Shown in pieces: positions 1 to 9,699 of a stretch of DNA of 64,000 nt. Every line of letters begins with the position of its first letter. Position 1 is the first letter of the stretch. The stretch is from NCBI GenBank assembly GCA_944332815.1, contig CALVKQ010000005.1:62001-126000 (forward strand), written 5' to 3'. This stretch comes from an uncultured Clostridia bacterium (GTDB taxonomy: Bacteria > Bacillota > Clostridia > Christensenellales > CAG-917). The notes beneath the pieces are model-generated. The model had not been told where the DNA came from and ran no database searches. It saw only the letters and a list, made by a program, of their open reading frames with translations. The position numbers and the translations under genes were made by a program.

Positions 1-1492
<1,492 letters not shown>

Positions 1493-1498
1493 TTAATA

Positions 1499-1527
1499 AT
1501 TATAACACACGCACGCGCGCATAGCAA
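1499..1527 (-). promoter_or_regulatory. gyrB promoter
   Basis: On the minus strand a TTGCTA -35 (1522-1527) and a perfect TATAAT -10 (1499-1504) are separated by 17 nt. The predicted gyrB leader is about 55-60 nt, A/T-rich, and ends in the strong ribosome site. Confidence 0.6.
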
Positions 1528-1533
1528 GCGTTT

Positions 1534-1542
1534 TTATCCACA
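1534..1542 (+). promoter_or_regulatory. DnaA box (perfect consensus) upstream of gyrB
   Basis: TTATCCACA matches the classical DnaA box exactly. It lies just upstream of the gyrB -35 element. It could mean DnaA control of gyrB, or be a titration site. It is the only perfect box I found in the window. Confidence 0.5.
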
Positions 1543-1636
1543 CTCGGGCGTCCTCTTTTTGCCGCCTTCTCTGCGCGGAAAGCGCCCGTAAGAGCGGCTA
1601 AGAGCGCCCGACCTCCTCCCTTAAACGGGAGCCGTG

Positions 1637-1665
1637 TTGACATTTGTCGAATTTTGTCTTATTTT
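1637..1665 (+). promoter_or_regulatory. Promoter for the Fn3-like protein, predicts leaderless mRNA
   Basis: A perfect TTGACA (1637-1642), a 17-nt spacer and TATTTT (1660-1665) are followed after 6 nt by the ATG at 1672. Transcription would start at or next to the start codon. No Shine-Dalgarno sequence is visible. Confidence 0.55.
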
Positions 1666-1671
1666 GTTGAT

Positions 1672-2541
1672 ATGAAACGGTCGTTTGTTGTATTGATGCT
1701 TTCCGTGGTCTGCCTTTCCGCGCTATTTCTTTCCTCCGCAGGCGCGGCGACCGGCGGCGCTTTCGCGGAAGGGATGAGCGTGACCGCGTCCTCGGATGCG
1801 GTGAGCTGGACGGCAGTCGAAAACGCCACGTCTTACACCGTGGACATCGCCGACTCATCCGGACAAAACGTGTTTTTCCTCTCCTTCCCGGCAGGCACGA
1901 CCTATCTCCCTCTTGCGGAAGTTCTGACCGTGGGAGGGGTTTACACCGTGACGGTGACCGCGCTTTCGGACTCCGCCGCCATCGCCTCCTCAAGCGAGCA
2001 CGTCACCTGCTTCCGCACCCTGCCCTCCGTGTCGGGAATAACCTTCGCGGACGGGGTGATGAGCTGGGACGCCGTCCGCGGAGCGACGGGCTACTCCCTC
2101 TCGGTAAACGGCATAGGGCTGGGGAACTTTTCCTCTCCCTCGGCGGACGTCGGCGACCTCATGATCCTTGGCGGAGGATATACCGCGGAAGTGACGGCGC
2201 TCGGCGACGAGTTCAACCTCGACTCTCCCTCCGCAAGTTTCTCCTTCACTCTTTCCGCTCCGCCGCTGCCCGTGTGCGACATGGTGATCTCCTCTCGCGA
2301 CGGGAGCATATTCGCAAGCTGGCTCCCATCGGACGAAAGCACGGAAACGTATGTTTATCGCGTGTTTTATAATGATAAACTGCTGAAAGAGGAAACGGTT
2401 TCCTCGCCGTTCGCCTATCTCGACGAATGCGTGACGGCGGACGGAGAATATGTCGTGAGCGTTTCCGCGGTGTCCGACGGCAAAGAGAGCGCGCCGCTCA
2501 CAAGGACCTTCGTCGTGTCGGAAGGAGGGCTGCAACAATGA
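1672..2541 (+). CDS. Exported protein with three Fn3/Ig-like repeats
   Basis: A 289-residue protein of unknown function. It begins with a signal peptide (MKRSFVVLMLSVVCLSALF followed by small residues and an AGAA/AFA cleavage region). Three repeats of about 85 residues follow, each with a W-x-A-V/L-P-x-A-x-x-Y core (VSWTAVENATSY, MSWDAVRGATGY, FASWLPSDESTETY), typical of fibronectin-III-like beta sandwiches. I chose the ATG at 1672 over an in-frame TTG at 1654 because the signal peptide and the promoter spacing both fit it. The stop overlaps the next start (ATGA), so the two are co-transcribed and probably work together at the cell surface. A ligand cannot be predicted. Confidence 0.75.
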   Translation: MKRSFVVLMLSVVCLSALFLSSAGAATGGAFAEGMSVTASSDAVSWTAVENATSYTVDIADSSGQNVFFLSFPAGTTYLPLAEVLTVGGVYTVTVTALSDSAAIASSSEHVTCFRTLPSVSGITFADGVMSWDAVRGATGYSLSVNGIGLGNFSSPSADVGDLMILGGGYTAEVTALGDEFNLDSPSASFSFTLSAPPLPVCDMVISSRDGSIFASWLPSDESTETYVYRVFYNDKLLKEETVSSPFAYLDECVTADGEYVVSVSAVSDGKESAPLTRTFVVSEGGLQQ

Positions 2542-3581
2542 AAAAGCACATCCTCCCCGTCCTTCTCCTTATCATGATCTGCTGCTTCGCGTGCGTTCTT
2601 GCCGCCTGCTCAGAAGACCCACCCTCTCCTCCCGAAACGGGGTTGTCCGTGTCGGGCAGAGTCACGTCGGACGGAGAGCCTTTGCCCGGAGTTAGCGTGT
2701 TGGTGAACGGGGAAGCGCGCCTTGTCACCGACTCCGACGGCGTGTTTTCCCTTTCCGGACTGGACGGCGGAGAGGTGATCGCGTTCGTTAAGGACGGGTT
2801 CTCGTTCTCGCCCGACTCACACACCGTGAAAGCCACGGTCAACGACCTTGACATTAGAGCGTCCGAAGTCACAGACGAGGGACCGGATGAACCGGATGAG
2901 CCGGATGAACCGGACGAGCCCGACCTTCCCGATGTGCCCGACGTTCCCGAAGAGCCGGACCCGCCCGAGGAGCCCGATCCCGTCCTCCTCACCGCGCCCT
3001 TCGCGTTCTTCTCCGCCTACTCTGCGGAAGGCAACGCTGCCGTCGGTTTTTCCGCGGACGTGCGCACGGAAACTTTCACACTGTCCGTTCTTGACGCCGA
3101 AGGCGGCATCCTCTGCTCCGCCCAAGCGGCAAGAGAGGACGGCGTCTTCCGTTTCACGGATGCGGAAGCGGCGTTCGACGTGCATGTGAACGAAGAGGAC
3201 CTTGACGTGACAGTAAACGTGTCCGCACTCGTGAAAATGTTTGACGGGAGTTTCACAATCACGGTGACCTCCTCCGCGCAAAACGCGGAAAGCGCGACCT
3301 CTCTCCCCTATGTGTGCGAATTCGCCGCAGGCGTCCCCACCGTAAGCGGCGCGTCCCTCGCGAACGGAGTGTTGTCGTGGCAGGCGAGTTTCCTACCCGA
3401 CGGGTGCACTTTCGCCGTCACCGCAAACGGCGTCAAAGTGCTGGAAACGACGGAATGCTCCGCCGACCTGTCCCTCTCCGAATTTTTCATCCCGGAGGGC
3501 GCGGAGCTTAAGATCGTGGCGCTTGCGGACGGGAAACCCGTCGCCGTATCCGAAGGGATACCCTTCGTCCGATCGGCTTAA
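2538..3581 (+). CDS. Lipoprotein with carboxypeptidase-regulatory-like domain, PE/PD linker and Ig-like domain
   Basis: A 347-residue predicted lipoprotein. The signal peptide ends in a lipobox LAAC (Cys at about residue 24). Residues about 38-95 look like a CarboxypepD_reg-like beta sandwich (SVSGRVTSDGEPLPGVSVLV, then TDSDGVFSLSGL). A Pro/Glu/Asp linker of DEP and PEEP repeats spans about 115-150. The rest resembles the Fn3/Ig-like modules of the upstream protein (LSWQA core near 280). The start overlaps the upstream stop as ATGA, and GGAGG lies 9 nt upstream. The family context suggests an extracytoplasmic structural or binding role; no enzyme motif is visible. Confidence 0.75.
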   Translation: MKKHILPVLLLIMICCFACVLAACSEDPPSPPETGLSVSGRVTSDGEPLPGVSVLVNGEARLVTDSDGVFSLSGLDGGEVIAFVKDGFSFSPDSHTVKATVNDLDIRASEVTDEGPDEPDEPDEPDEPDLPDVPDVPEEPDPPEEPDPVLLTAPFAFFSAYSAEGNAAVGFSADVRTETFTLSVLDAEGGILCSAQAAREDGVFRFTDAEAAFDVHVNEEDLDVTVNVSALVKMFDGSFTITVTSSAQNAESATSLPYVCEFAAGVPTVSGASLANGVLSWQASFLPDGCTFAVTANGVKVLETTECSADLSLSEFFIPEGAELKIVALADGKPVAVSEGIPFVRSA

Positions 3582-3612
3582 AAACGCGGTTTTGCCGCAT
3601 TGTGTCAGACAT

Positions 3613-3650
3613 AAAAAATGCCCGTGAGCAAACGCTCACGGGCTTTTTTT
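3613..3650. terminator. Bidirectional intrinsic terminator
   Basis: A 10-bp GC-rich stem (GCCCGTGAGC / GCTCACGGGC, loop of 4) is flanked by an A-run on the left and a T7 run on the right. It can end transcription of both the lipoprotein gene and the converging hsp20. Confidence 0.85.
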
Positions 3651-3661
3651 CGCAAGACGGT

Positions 3662-4096
3662 TTATTCGATGGAGATGTTCTTTTTTGCCTCCGGTTTCTT
3701 CTCCTCTTTCTTGGGCAGAGTGACCGTCAGCACGCCCTTGTCGTACTTCGCTTTGATGGCGTCCTCCTCGGCGTCGCCGATGTAATAGCTCCTCTGGCAG
3801 GACACGCTGCGCTCCTTTCTGACGTAACGGTGCTCCTCTTTGCCCTCCTCGCTCTTATCTTTTTTCTCCGCGCGGATGGTAAGATAACCGTTCTCCACAT
3901 CCAGAGCGATGTCCTCCTTGTCAAAGCCGGGCATCTCGACGTCCAGGATGTAAGAATCCTTGGTTTCTCTGATATCCGTCTTCATGGAGTCCAGTTTCTC
4001 GTCATAGAACAGCGGACGGAAGAAGTCGTCGAACGCGCTGTCAAGCAGGTCGAAGGGGTGATTGTTTCTGTTATAACCGGTAAGATAGTTCTTCAT
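3662..4096 (-). CDS. Small heat-shock protein, Hsp20/alpha-crystallin family
   Basis: ATP-independent holdase that binds unfolding proteins in the cytoplasm. It has 144 residues. An N-terminal arm (FDLLDSAFDDFFRPLF) precedes the alpha-crystallin domain (VEMPGFDKEDI to GVLTVTLPK), and a Lys/Glu-rich tail ends in the ISIE motif that docks between dimers. The ATG at 4096 has AAGGAG nine nt upstream; a longer in-frame reading (to 4153) lacks a ribosome site and runs into the operator. The CIRCE site upstream points to HrcA repression, whereas many Hsp20 genes use other regulators. Confidence 0.93.
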   Translation of the reverse strand: MKNYLTGYNRNNHPFDLLDSAFDDFFRPLFYDEKLDSMKTDIRETKDSYILDVEMPGFDKEDIALDVENGYLTIRAEKKDKSEEGKEEHRYVRKERSVSCQRSYYIGDAEEDAIKAKYDKGVLTVTLPKKEEKKPEAKKNISIE

Positions 4097-4162
4097 TTTC
4101 GTATGCTCCTTATCTCTTATTCGTCGGGAAGCACTCGCATTGGCACTCATCATGCTCGTCTG

Positions 4163-4189
4163 TTAGCACTCTATCGCTCCGACTGCTAA
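4163..4189. promoter_or_regulatory. CIRCE operator (HrcA binding site)
   Basis: TTAGCACTC, then 9 nt, then GACTGCTAA. The left arm is perfect CIRCE and the right arm differs at one base from GAGTGCTAA. It lies about 67 nt upstream of the hsp20 start. A second, degenerate left-type half-site (TTGGCACTC) sits at about 4140-4148. Confidence 0.85.
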
Positions 4190-4299
4190 CATTGTAGCAC
4201 TTCCCTCACCGTTGTCAATAGTTTTTGCAAAAAAATCCCGAAAATTTTTGCTCTCCTCTTTTTCCGCTTTTTCCCTCACCTCCGCAGGACGGCGGCGAA

Positions 4300-4310
4300 T
4301 ATACTGCCGT
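4300..4310 (+). promoter_or_regulatory. -10 box immediately before glmM
   Basis: TATACT at 4300-4305 ends 5 nt before the glmM ATG, and no clear Shine-Dalgarno is present. The -35 region is weak. The arrangement resembles the better-defined leaderless promoters elsewhere in this window. Confidence 0.35.
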
Positions 4311-5642
4311 ATGAAAAAACCTGAAAACCTCTCCGTGCGTTTCGGAACGGACGGGATACGCGGCATTTACGGCAAAGAGATCACCGACGGGACGGCATTC
4401 GCGGTGGGCAACGCCCTCGGGCGGTCCGCGTCGGGCGGACGCGTGATCGTAGGGCGCGACACGCGCACGAGCGGCGCGCCCCTTGCGCGCGCGTTGGCGG
4501 AGGGCGCTGCGGCGGCAGGCTCCGACGTGTGCGACCTGGGCGTGGTCACCACCCCCTGCGTGGCGTTCGTGACTCGCGCGACGGGCGCGCGCTTCGGCGT
4601 GATGATCTCCGCCTCGCACAATCCCCCGGAATACAACGGCATCAAGATCTTCGGCGGCGACGCAAGAAAGATCCCCCACGCCACGGAGTCCGCCGTAGAA
4701 CAGCAGCTTTCGGAGGGACAATTATATTACGCCGACAGGCGCGGAGCCGCCCTCCCGTGTAATGACGAGATCGAGGGATATGTCGCCGCGGTCTGCGCCG
4801 CCGTGGGGAGCCTGGACGGGCTCAAAGTCGTGCTGGATTGCGCGAACGGAGCCGCAGGCGCGCTCGCCCCTCTCATCTTTTCGAGGGCAGGCGCGCACGT
4901 CCTTCCCCTTTTCACCGCGGCGGACGGCAGGGTCATCAATGTAGGCTGCGGCGCGCTGCATCCGGAGGCTCTCGCCGCAAAAACGGTGGAACACGGCGCG
5001 GATATCGGGCTGTCCTTTGACGGGGACGCTGACAGAGTGATAGCCTGCGACGAAAAAGGTAATGTCGTGGACGGCGACAAGATACTCTACGTTCTCGCAC
5101 GGGAATCGGCGTCCTCGGGCGCGCTTCCCGGCAACGCGGTCGTCGGCACGCTGCACACCAATATGGGGGTGGAGGAAGCGCTGGGGGCGCTCGGGATAAC
5201 CCTCGTGCGCACGGACATCGGCGACCATAACGTGACCGCCCGGATGTGCGCGGACGGACTGGCGCTCGGCGGAGAACAGTCCGGGCACATTATCCTCGGC
5301 GACTTTCTGCCCACGGGGGACGGCGTGTTCGCAGGCGCGATGTTGGCTTCCGTCCTCCGCAAAAATGGCGTGCCGCTCTCCTCCCTCGCGGACGTCGCTA
5401 TCTTTCCGCAGCGCAACGCGGAGGTGCTCACTTCGCATAAAGAGGAGATCGCGCGCGATAAAGGGTTGCTCTCCTTCCTTGACGCCGTCCGCGGTATGCT
5501 CGGGGCGAACGGACGAGTCATGCTGCGCCCGAGCGGAACGGAACCCAAACTTCGCATCATGACGGAAAGCAAGGATGCTTCCGCCGCCGATTTTGCCGCG
5601 CGGAGCATCGAACTCTTCATCCGCACAAAATTCAACATCTGA
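4311..5642 (+). CDS. glmM: Phosphoglucosamine mutase
   Basis: Interconverts glucosamine-6-phosphate and glucosamine-1-phosphate on the path to UDP-GlcNAc and peptidoglycan. The protein has 443 residues, the usual GlmM length. FGTDGIRG is near residue 11, and the active-site loop SASHNP places the phosphoserine at Ser102. The metal loop DGDADR is near 240, the sugar-binding GGEQSGH near 320, and the C-terminal phosphate loop RPSGTEPKLRI near 405. The ATG at 4311 gives the canonical N-terminus. Together with nagB and galU nearby, it places amino-sugar and nucleotide-sugar supply beside the origin. Confidence 0.95.
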   Translation: MKKPENLSVRFGTDGIRGIYGKEITDGTAFAVGNALGRSASGGRVIVGRDTRTSGAPLARALAEGAAAAGSDVCDLGVVTTPCVAFVTRATGARFGVMISASHNPPEYNGIKIFGGDARKIPHATESAVEQQLSEGQLYYADRRGAALPCNDEIEGYVAAVCAAVGSLDGLKVVLDCANGAAGALAPLIFSRAGAHVLPLFTAADGRVINVGCGALHPEALAAKTVEHGADIGLSFDGDADRVIACDEKGNVVDGDKILYVLARESASSGALPGNAVVGTLHTNMGVEEALGALGITLVRTDIGDHNVTARMCADGLALGGEQSGHIILGDFLPTGDGVFAGAMLASVLRKNGVPLSSLADVAIFPQRNAEVLTSHKEEIARDKGLLSFLDAVRGMLGANGRVMLRPSGTEPKLRIMTESKDASAADFAARSIELFIRTKFNI

Positions 5643-5660
5643 CCAAAACGCATGTTTATA

Positions 5661-5694
5661 ACACAAAACAGCCGCTTTAACGGCTGTTTTGTGT
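5661..5694. terminator. Bidirectional terminator between glmM and galU
   Basis: A 14-bp stem (ACACAAAACAGCCG and its complement, loop CTTTAA) has A-rich and T-rich sides, so it works for both converging genes. Confidence 0.8.
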
Positions 5695-5710
5695 GTATTG
5701 CTTGTCGTTT

Positions 5711-6559
5711 TTATTCTTCCAGCCCTGCCGCCACGGCTTTTATGTATTCCGCGGCTTTTTTGCCGAACCGGTCCAGCCCCAGTTCCACGTTAGCCTGCAA
5801 AAAACCGAACTTGTCCCCGAGGTCGTATCTCCTCCCCTCGAACTCGTACGCATACGCCCCTTCCGTTTTTGCAAGTTCCGCCACAGCGTGGGTGAGATAC
5901 TTCTCGCCGCGGAAGGAGGGGGCGCGCTCTATCGCGGAATAGATCCCCGGCGTCAGGATGTATCTGCCCAAGCTGCTTAAAGTGGAGGGCATATCCTGCG
6001 GCTGAGGCTTCTCTATGAGGTCGCAGAGCTCTGTCAGCCTGCCCTGCGTCTTCCCTTTTTTCACCACCGCGTACTTCGCCGCTTCCTCCGGAGGCCGCTC
6101 CTGCACCCCCACGATGCTCTTCCCCGTGCCGTTATACGCCTCTATCAGTTGCGCAAGACAGGGCGCGCCTCCGCGGTTGACTATCACGTCGTCGCCGTAC
6201 ATCACCGCAAACGGCTCCTCGCCCGTGAAATCGCGCGCGAGTTCCACCGCCTTTGCGGTGCCCGTGGCGTCCTCTTGATATACAAACGAGAAGCGGACTT
6301 TTTCCAGCAGAGCGTTGAGGGTCCTTTCCGCGTCGCAGGCAAGGTCGTCCTTCGTGAAATAGTCGCGGATGCTTTCCTTTTTCCTGTTTATCACGACGAG
6401 GATGTCCTCTATGCCGCTGTCCGCCGCCTCCTGCGCGATATACTGCAACGCAGGCGCGTCTATTATCGCCAACATCTCTTTGGGTACGGCTTTGGTGACG
6501 GGCAGGAACCGCGTGCCGTGTCCGGCTGCCGGGATGACCGCCTTTCTTACCTTCATCAT
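5711..6559 (-). CDS. galU: UTP-glucose-1-phosphate uridylyltransferase
   Basis: Makes UDP-glucose from UTP and glucose-1-phosphate for glycolipids and cell-surface sugars. It has 282 residues, typical for the family. The nucleotide-binding N-terminus reads AVIPAAGHGTRFLPVTKAVPKEML, and GVQERPPEEAAKYAVV and the late DLGDKFGFLQA motif are present. The ATG at 6559 (or the next ATG at 6556) follows GGAGGT; a GTG at 6568 would be too close to that site. It converges with glmM across a shared terminator. Confidence 0.94.
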   Translation of the reverse strand: MMKVRKAVIPAAGHGTRFLPVTKAVPKEMLAIIDAPALQYIAQEAADSGIEDILVVINRKKESIRDYFTKDDLACDAERTLNALLEKVRFSFVYQEDATGTAKAVELARDFTGEEPFAVMYGDDVIVNRGGAPCLAQLIEAYNGTGKSIVGVQERPPEEAAKYAVVKKGKTQGRLTELCDLIEKPQPQDMPSTLSSLGRYILTPGIYSAIERAPSFRGEKYLTHAVAELAKTEGAYAYEFEGRRYDLGDKFGFLQANVELGLDRFGKKAAEYIKAVAAGLEE

Positions 6560-6738
6560 TTCCCCCACCTCCGTTGCTGTCGTTCTGCTACATATATATT
6601 ATACATTTTCCGCCCGTTTTGCAATACCGCGCGGAACAATACGCCGACATCGCACGGCGTCCTGCTCCCCCGTCTTACAAAACGGACGCACATTCTCTCG
6701 GGAAAGGGACATAATAATGAGCAGACCACGGCAAAAAG

Positions 6739-6767
6739 TTGAACTCTTTCCGCTTTTGCCTTATATT
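6739..6767 (+). promoter_or_regulatory. Promoter of the lipid-kinase gene, very short leader
   Basis: TTGAAC (6739-6744), a 17-nt spacer and TATATT (6762-6767). The ATG follows 13 nt after the -10, so the leader would be about 6-7 nt, too short for a ribosome site. Confidence 0.5.
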
Positions 6768-6780
6768 GAACGTGTACGCG

Positions 6781-7677
6781 ATGAAAAAATGCCTTATCGT
6801 CATCAACCGAATGAGCGGCAAAGCCGCAAAGATAGACAAGGAAAAACTCCTTGCCGGGTTTTGCGCGGAGTATGAAGTCACCGTAAAAGAGCTCACAAAA
6901 AGCTCCGACGAATGGTCCGCGGCAGGCTATTCCCTGGTCGTCGCGTGCGGCGGCGACGGCACCTTCAACCGCGCGCTCAACCTCTGCGCGGAAGAGGGGG
7001 CGGATCTCGTCTATTACGGCTTCGGAACCTTCAACGAATGCGCCAAAGCAAAAGGGGCGTGCCGCCATCAAAACGGATTTATCCGCCTTTACGAATATGC
7101 CGCCGCAAACGGCAGATACTTCGGCTATGTCGCGGCGACGGGTTCTTTCACACCGCTCGGCTACGTGGTGGACCCCTCCGTCAAACAAAAAATGGGCGTA
7201 CTAGCCTACCTGCTGCGCGTCGTGCGCGAGTATAAGGTCTGGAACGTCAAAGCGCGCGTCACCGCCGACGGCGACGTGTACGACGGGGTATACACCCTCA
7301 TCATGGCGATAGACTCCCCTCGCTGTTTCGGCTTCCGCTTCAACCGGCTTTACTCTCCCGACGACGGCAAGGTCCACCTGTTGCTCGTCAAAAGCCCCGG
7401 GAAGGACAACCTTGTCAACAGAGCAAAAATATTCTTCCCTTTGTTCCGAGCGTTTTTCATCGGGTTGAGGAAAGAACTGACCTGCAAAAACCTGATCTTC
7501 CGCGCCGTAAAGGAGCTTGTCATCTCCCTGCCCGAAAGCGCCGTTTTCGACGTGGACGGCGACGCCGCCGAGTTCAAAGGAAAATTGCTGATACGCGTCA
7601 CAAAACCAAAAAACAAGGTTTACATCGGCGATTTTGACGCTTTAACGCCACATTCGGACAATAAACACCCGAAGTGA
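6781..7677 (+). CDS. Diacylglycerol kinase-family lipid kinase
   Basis: A 298-residue member of the DAGK catalytic family (YegS/BmrU/DgkB type), expected to phosphorylate a lipid alcohol at the inner membrane face. The N-terminus KCLIVINRMSGKA and the nucleotide-binding GGDGTFNRALN (near residue 60) are diagnostic. GFGTFNECAKA follows, and a C-terminal beta domain carries VFDVDGDAAEFKG. The ATG at 6781 gives the canonical N-terminus; upstream in-frame starts add only an uncharacteristic 14 residues. The exact lipid substrate is not predictable. Confidence 0.85.
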   Translation: MKKCLIVINRMSGKAAKIDKEKLLAGFCAEYEVTVKELTKSSDEWSAAGYSLVVACGGDGTFNRALNLCAEEGADLVYYGFGTFNECAKAKGACRHQNGFIRLYEYAAANGRYFGYVAATGSFTPLGYVVDPSVKQKMGVLAYLLRVVREYKVWNVKARVTADGDVYDGVYTLIMAIDSPRCFGFRFNRLYSPDDGKVHLLLVKSPGKDNLVNRAKIFFPLFRAFFIGLRKELTCKNLIFRAVKELVISLPESAVFDVDGDAAEFKGKLLIRVTKPKNKVYIGDFDALTPHSDNKHPK

Positions 7678-7741
7678 TCTGCCGCGCACGCCTTATTCCG
7701 CATAAGGCAGCGCTATAAAATAACGCTATGTCATACAAAAA

Positions 7742-7770
7742 AGACGGCACGCAAACGTGCCGCCTTTTTG
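7742..7770. terminator. Terminator between lipid kinase and nagB
   Basis: A GGCACG/CGTGCC stem with a CAAA loop has an A-run to its left and a T5 run to its right. It serves both converging genes. Confidence 0.7.
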
Positions 7771-7787
7771 TTTGTGCATGCTTATGT

Positions 7788-8948
7788 TTATCTTCTGTGC
7801 TTTTTCTTCTTTTTGCCGCGATTTTCCTGCGCAGGCTCCTCTTGCACGGTGAGGTCTTCTACTTCCGCCTCTTCCCCTGCGTCTTCATAGGTTGCCGCAA
7901 CCTCTTCCTGCTCCTCGGGATAGGTCGGGACCTCATCCGTGGGAGGTCCGCTCTCTGCGACCTCTTCTTCCACGGGAGCAGAGGTTTCCTCCACCTGCTC
8001 TTCGGTTTCCGCCTCGGCTTCCGGCGCGGACTCTGCGGCTTCTTCCCGGACCTCGGGCTGCTCTTCCGCCTGCTCGGTTTCCGCAGGCTGTTCCGCAACG
8101 GGCGTCTGCTCGGCTTCCTCCGTCTGTTCCGCGACGGGCGTCTGCTCGGCTTCCTCCGTCTGTTCAGTGGCGGGCGCCTCCGCGCTTTCTTCCGCTTGCG
8201 CGCTCCCCTTCTCCCATTCCTTTATGGTGAGCAGGGACGCCGCTTCGCGGTCCAGCACCACGGTGACGTCGGGGTGTTTCCGCAGCGCCGTCGCAGGGCA
8301 GGAGGTGTCGTCGCGCCCCATTATCATGTCGTATATCGCCTGCGCTTTTCTCTCGCCCAGCGCGAGGAGAAGTATGCGCTTCGCCGTGAGGATCTCGTTT
8401 ATGCCCATCGTCAGCGCGTATTGGGGCACCAGGGACGGGTCTTTGAACGCGGACGCGTTTGCAGCGCGCGTGGACGCCGTCAGCAGCGCGATGTGCGTGG
8501 GTTCGTCGGGCTTGGTGTAAGGCTCGTTGAACGCGATGTGTCCGTTCTCGCCTATCCCCAATATCTGGAGGTCCGCAGGATTTTCCTTTATCGCGGCGGA
8601 ATAGCGCGCGCACTCCGCTTCGAGGTCCTGCGCCATGCCGTTGGGAATGTCGGTGTTGGCAGGGTCGATGTCGATCTTGCTGAACAGCGTGTCTGCCATG
8701 AAGCGTTTGAAGCTCGCTTTCCCGTTGGGGTCGACGCCGACATACTCGTCCAGATTGAAGGCTTTGACCTGCTTATAACTGAGTCCGCCGTGCTTGTGAT
8801 CGTCCGCCATTTTCTCGTAAAGAGCCACGGGCGTTGCCCCGGTCGCGAAACCGATCACCGCATCCGGTTTTTCGGATATGACCTTTTTGATCTCAACAAA
8901 AGCGCGTTCGCCGAGTTCTTTTGCGTTTTTAACGATAGCTATCCTCAT
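7788..8948 (-). CDS. nagB: Glucosamine-6-phosphate deaminase with long acidic C-terminal tail
   Basis: Converts glucosamine-6-phosphate to fructose-6-phosphate and ammonia. Residues 1-245 cover the whole NagB fold: GFATGATP (33-40), NLDEY with the catalytic Asp67, and GIGENGHIAFNEP with His137 and Glu142. The ATG at 8948 follows AGAGGTGG. A further 140 residues (about 247-386) are low-complexity, rich in Glu, Ala, Pro, Gln and Thr. They contain a near-perfect 13-residue duplication (EQTEEAEQTPVAE) and end in KKKKKHRR. Normal NagB is 240-260 residues, so this tail is unusual and probably disordered. Confidence 0.93.
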   Translation of the reverse strand: MRIAIVKNAKELGERAFVEIKKVISEKPDAVIGFATGATPVALYEKMADDHKHGGLSYKQVKAFNLDEYVGVDPNGKASFKRFMADTLFSKIDIDPANTDIPNGMAQDLEAECARYSAAIKENPADLQILGIGENGHIAFNEPYTKPDEPTHIALLTASTRAANASAFKDPSLVPQYALTMGINEILTAKRILLLALGERKAQAIYDMIMGRDDTSCPATALRKHPDVTVVLDREAASLLTIKEWEKGSAQAEESAEAPATEQTEEAEQTPVAEQTEEAEQTPVAEQPAETEQAEEQPEVREEAAESAPEAEAETEEQVEETSAPVEEEVAESGPPTDEVPTYPEEQEEVAATYEDAGEEAEVEDLTVQEEPAQENRGKKKKKHRR

Positions 8949-9174
8949 AATCCACCTCTTTATAAGTTTAGCACATAAAACATTGGCATGCAATAAAATT
9001 ATTTTCGGTCTGCATTTGCGCGCTTTTCTCTCCCCTCGCCCCATCCTGCCTCACAACAATACCTCCGCAAAAAACCGTTTTTCCGCGCTCCGCCGCACTA
9101 CACGTTACCGCTGCCCTGCATGCTTTGTCCCGCCTCCCCTAAGCCGTCCGCAACACTGCCTATATCCTCAGCAA

Positions 9175-9438
9175 ATGAGAGCGTCTTTGCGGAATATTTT
9201 CGGGAACACCTTCGAGGCGAAAAGCCTTCCAAAAAAAGGGGTGGGAAAATTTTTGCTCGAACACGCAATAAACTCGGCAAGGCAAAAGCAAAAGAAGTAT
9301 GTCTGGCTCGGCGTTTGGGAAAAAAATGAGCGCGCTTTGCGTTTTTACGAACAAAACGGCTTTTACAGGATCGGCACCCACTGCTTTATTTTGGGTAAAG
9401 ACAGACAAATCGATCATATCATGAGGAAAGATCTGTAA
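9175..9438 (+). pseudogene. GNAT acetyltransferase remnant (C-terminal half only)
   Basis: This reading encodes the acetyl-CoA loop and C-terminal part of a GNAT N-acetyltransferase: KKGVGKFLLEHAINSAR, then VWEKNERALRFYEQNGF, then a normal end. The N-terminal half (strands 1-3) is missing. The sequence upstream continues open but has no GNAT character, and no ribosome site precedes the ATG at 9175. I read it as a decaying gene at the edge of the origin gap. A very short functional GNAT is less likely. Confidence 0.6.
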
Positions 9439-9562
9439 GTGTGATGTTAAGAACAGATGTGCGTGCGGAAAAAGTTTGATCTCCCCTGCAAGCGGCAGCG
9501 GAACGAAATGCGGCACGCGCACGTTTTCACGTCGCCCCGTTTTAGGTGATATCGGACCTTGT

Positions 9563-9585
9563 TAATATATTGTCCCAATATATTA
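9563..9585. repeat. Perfect 10-bp inverted repeat
   Basis: TAATATATTG, TCC, CAATATATTA. It is AT-rich without a T-run, so it looks like a protein-binding site rather than a terminator. No adjacent intact gene explains it. Confidence 0.4.
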
Positions 9586-9699
9586 TAGTTTTATCGCGTT
9601 AACTTTCGTTTTCATATTCGTGTTTTCTGTTTTTCTCGCACCTTCCCTTCTTATATATGCCGCTTTTCATTCTCCTCTCCGCCGAAAACCGCCTGTCCT

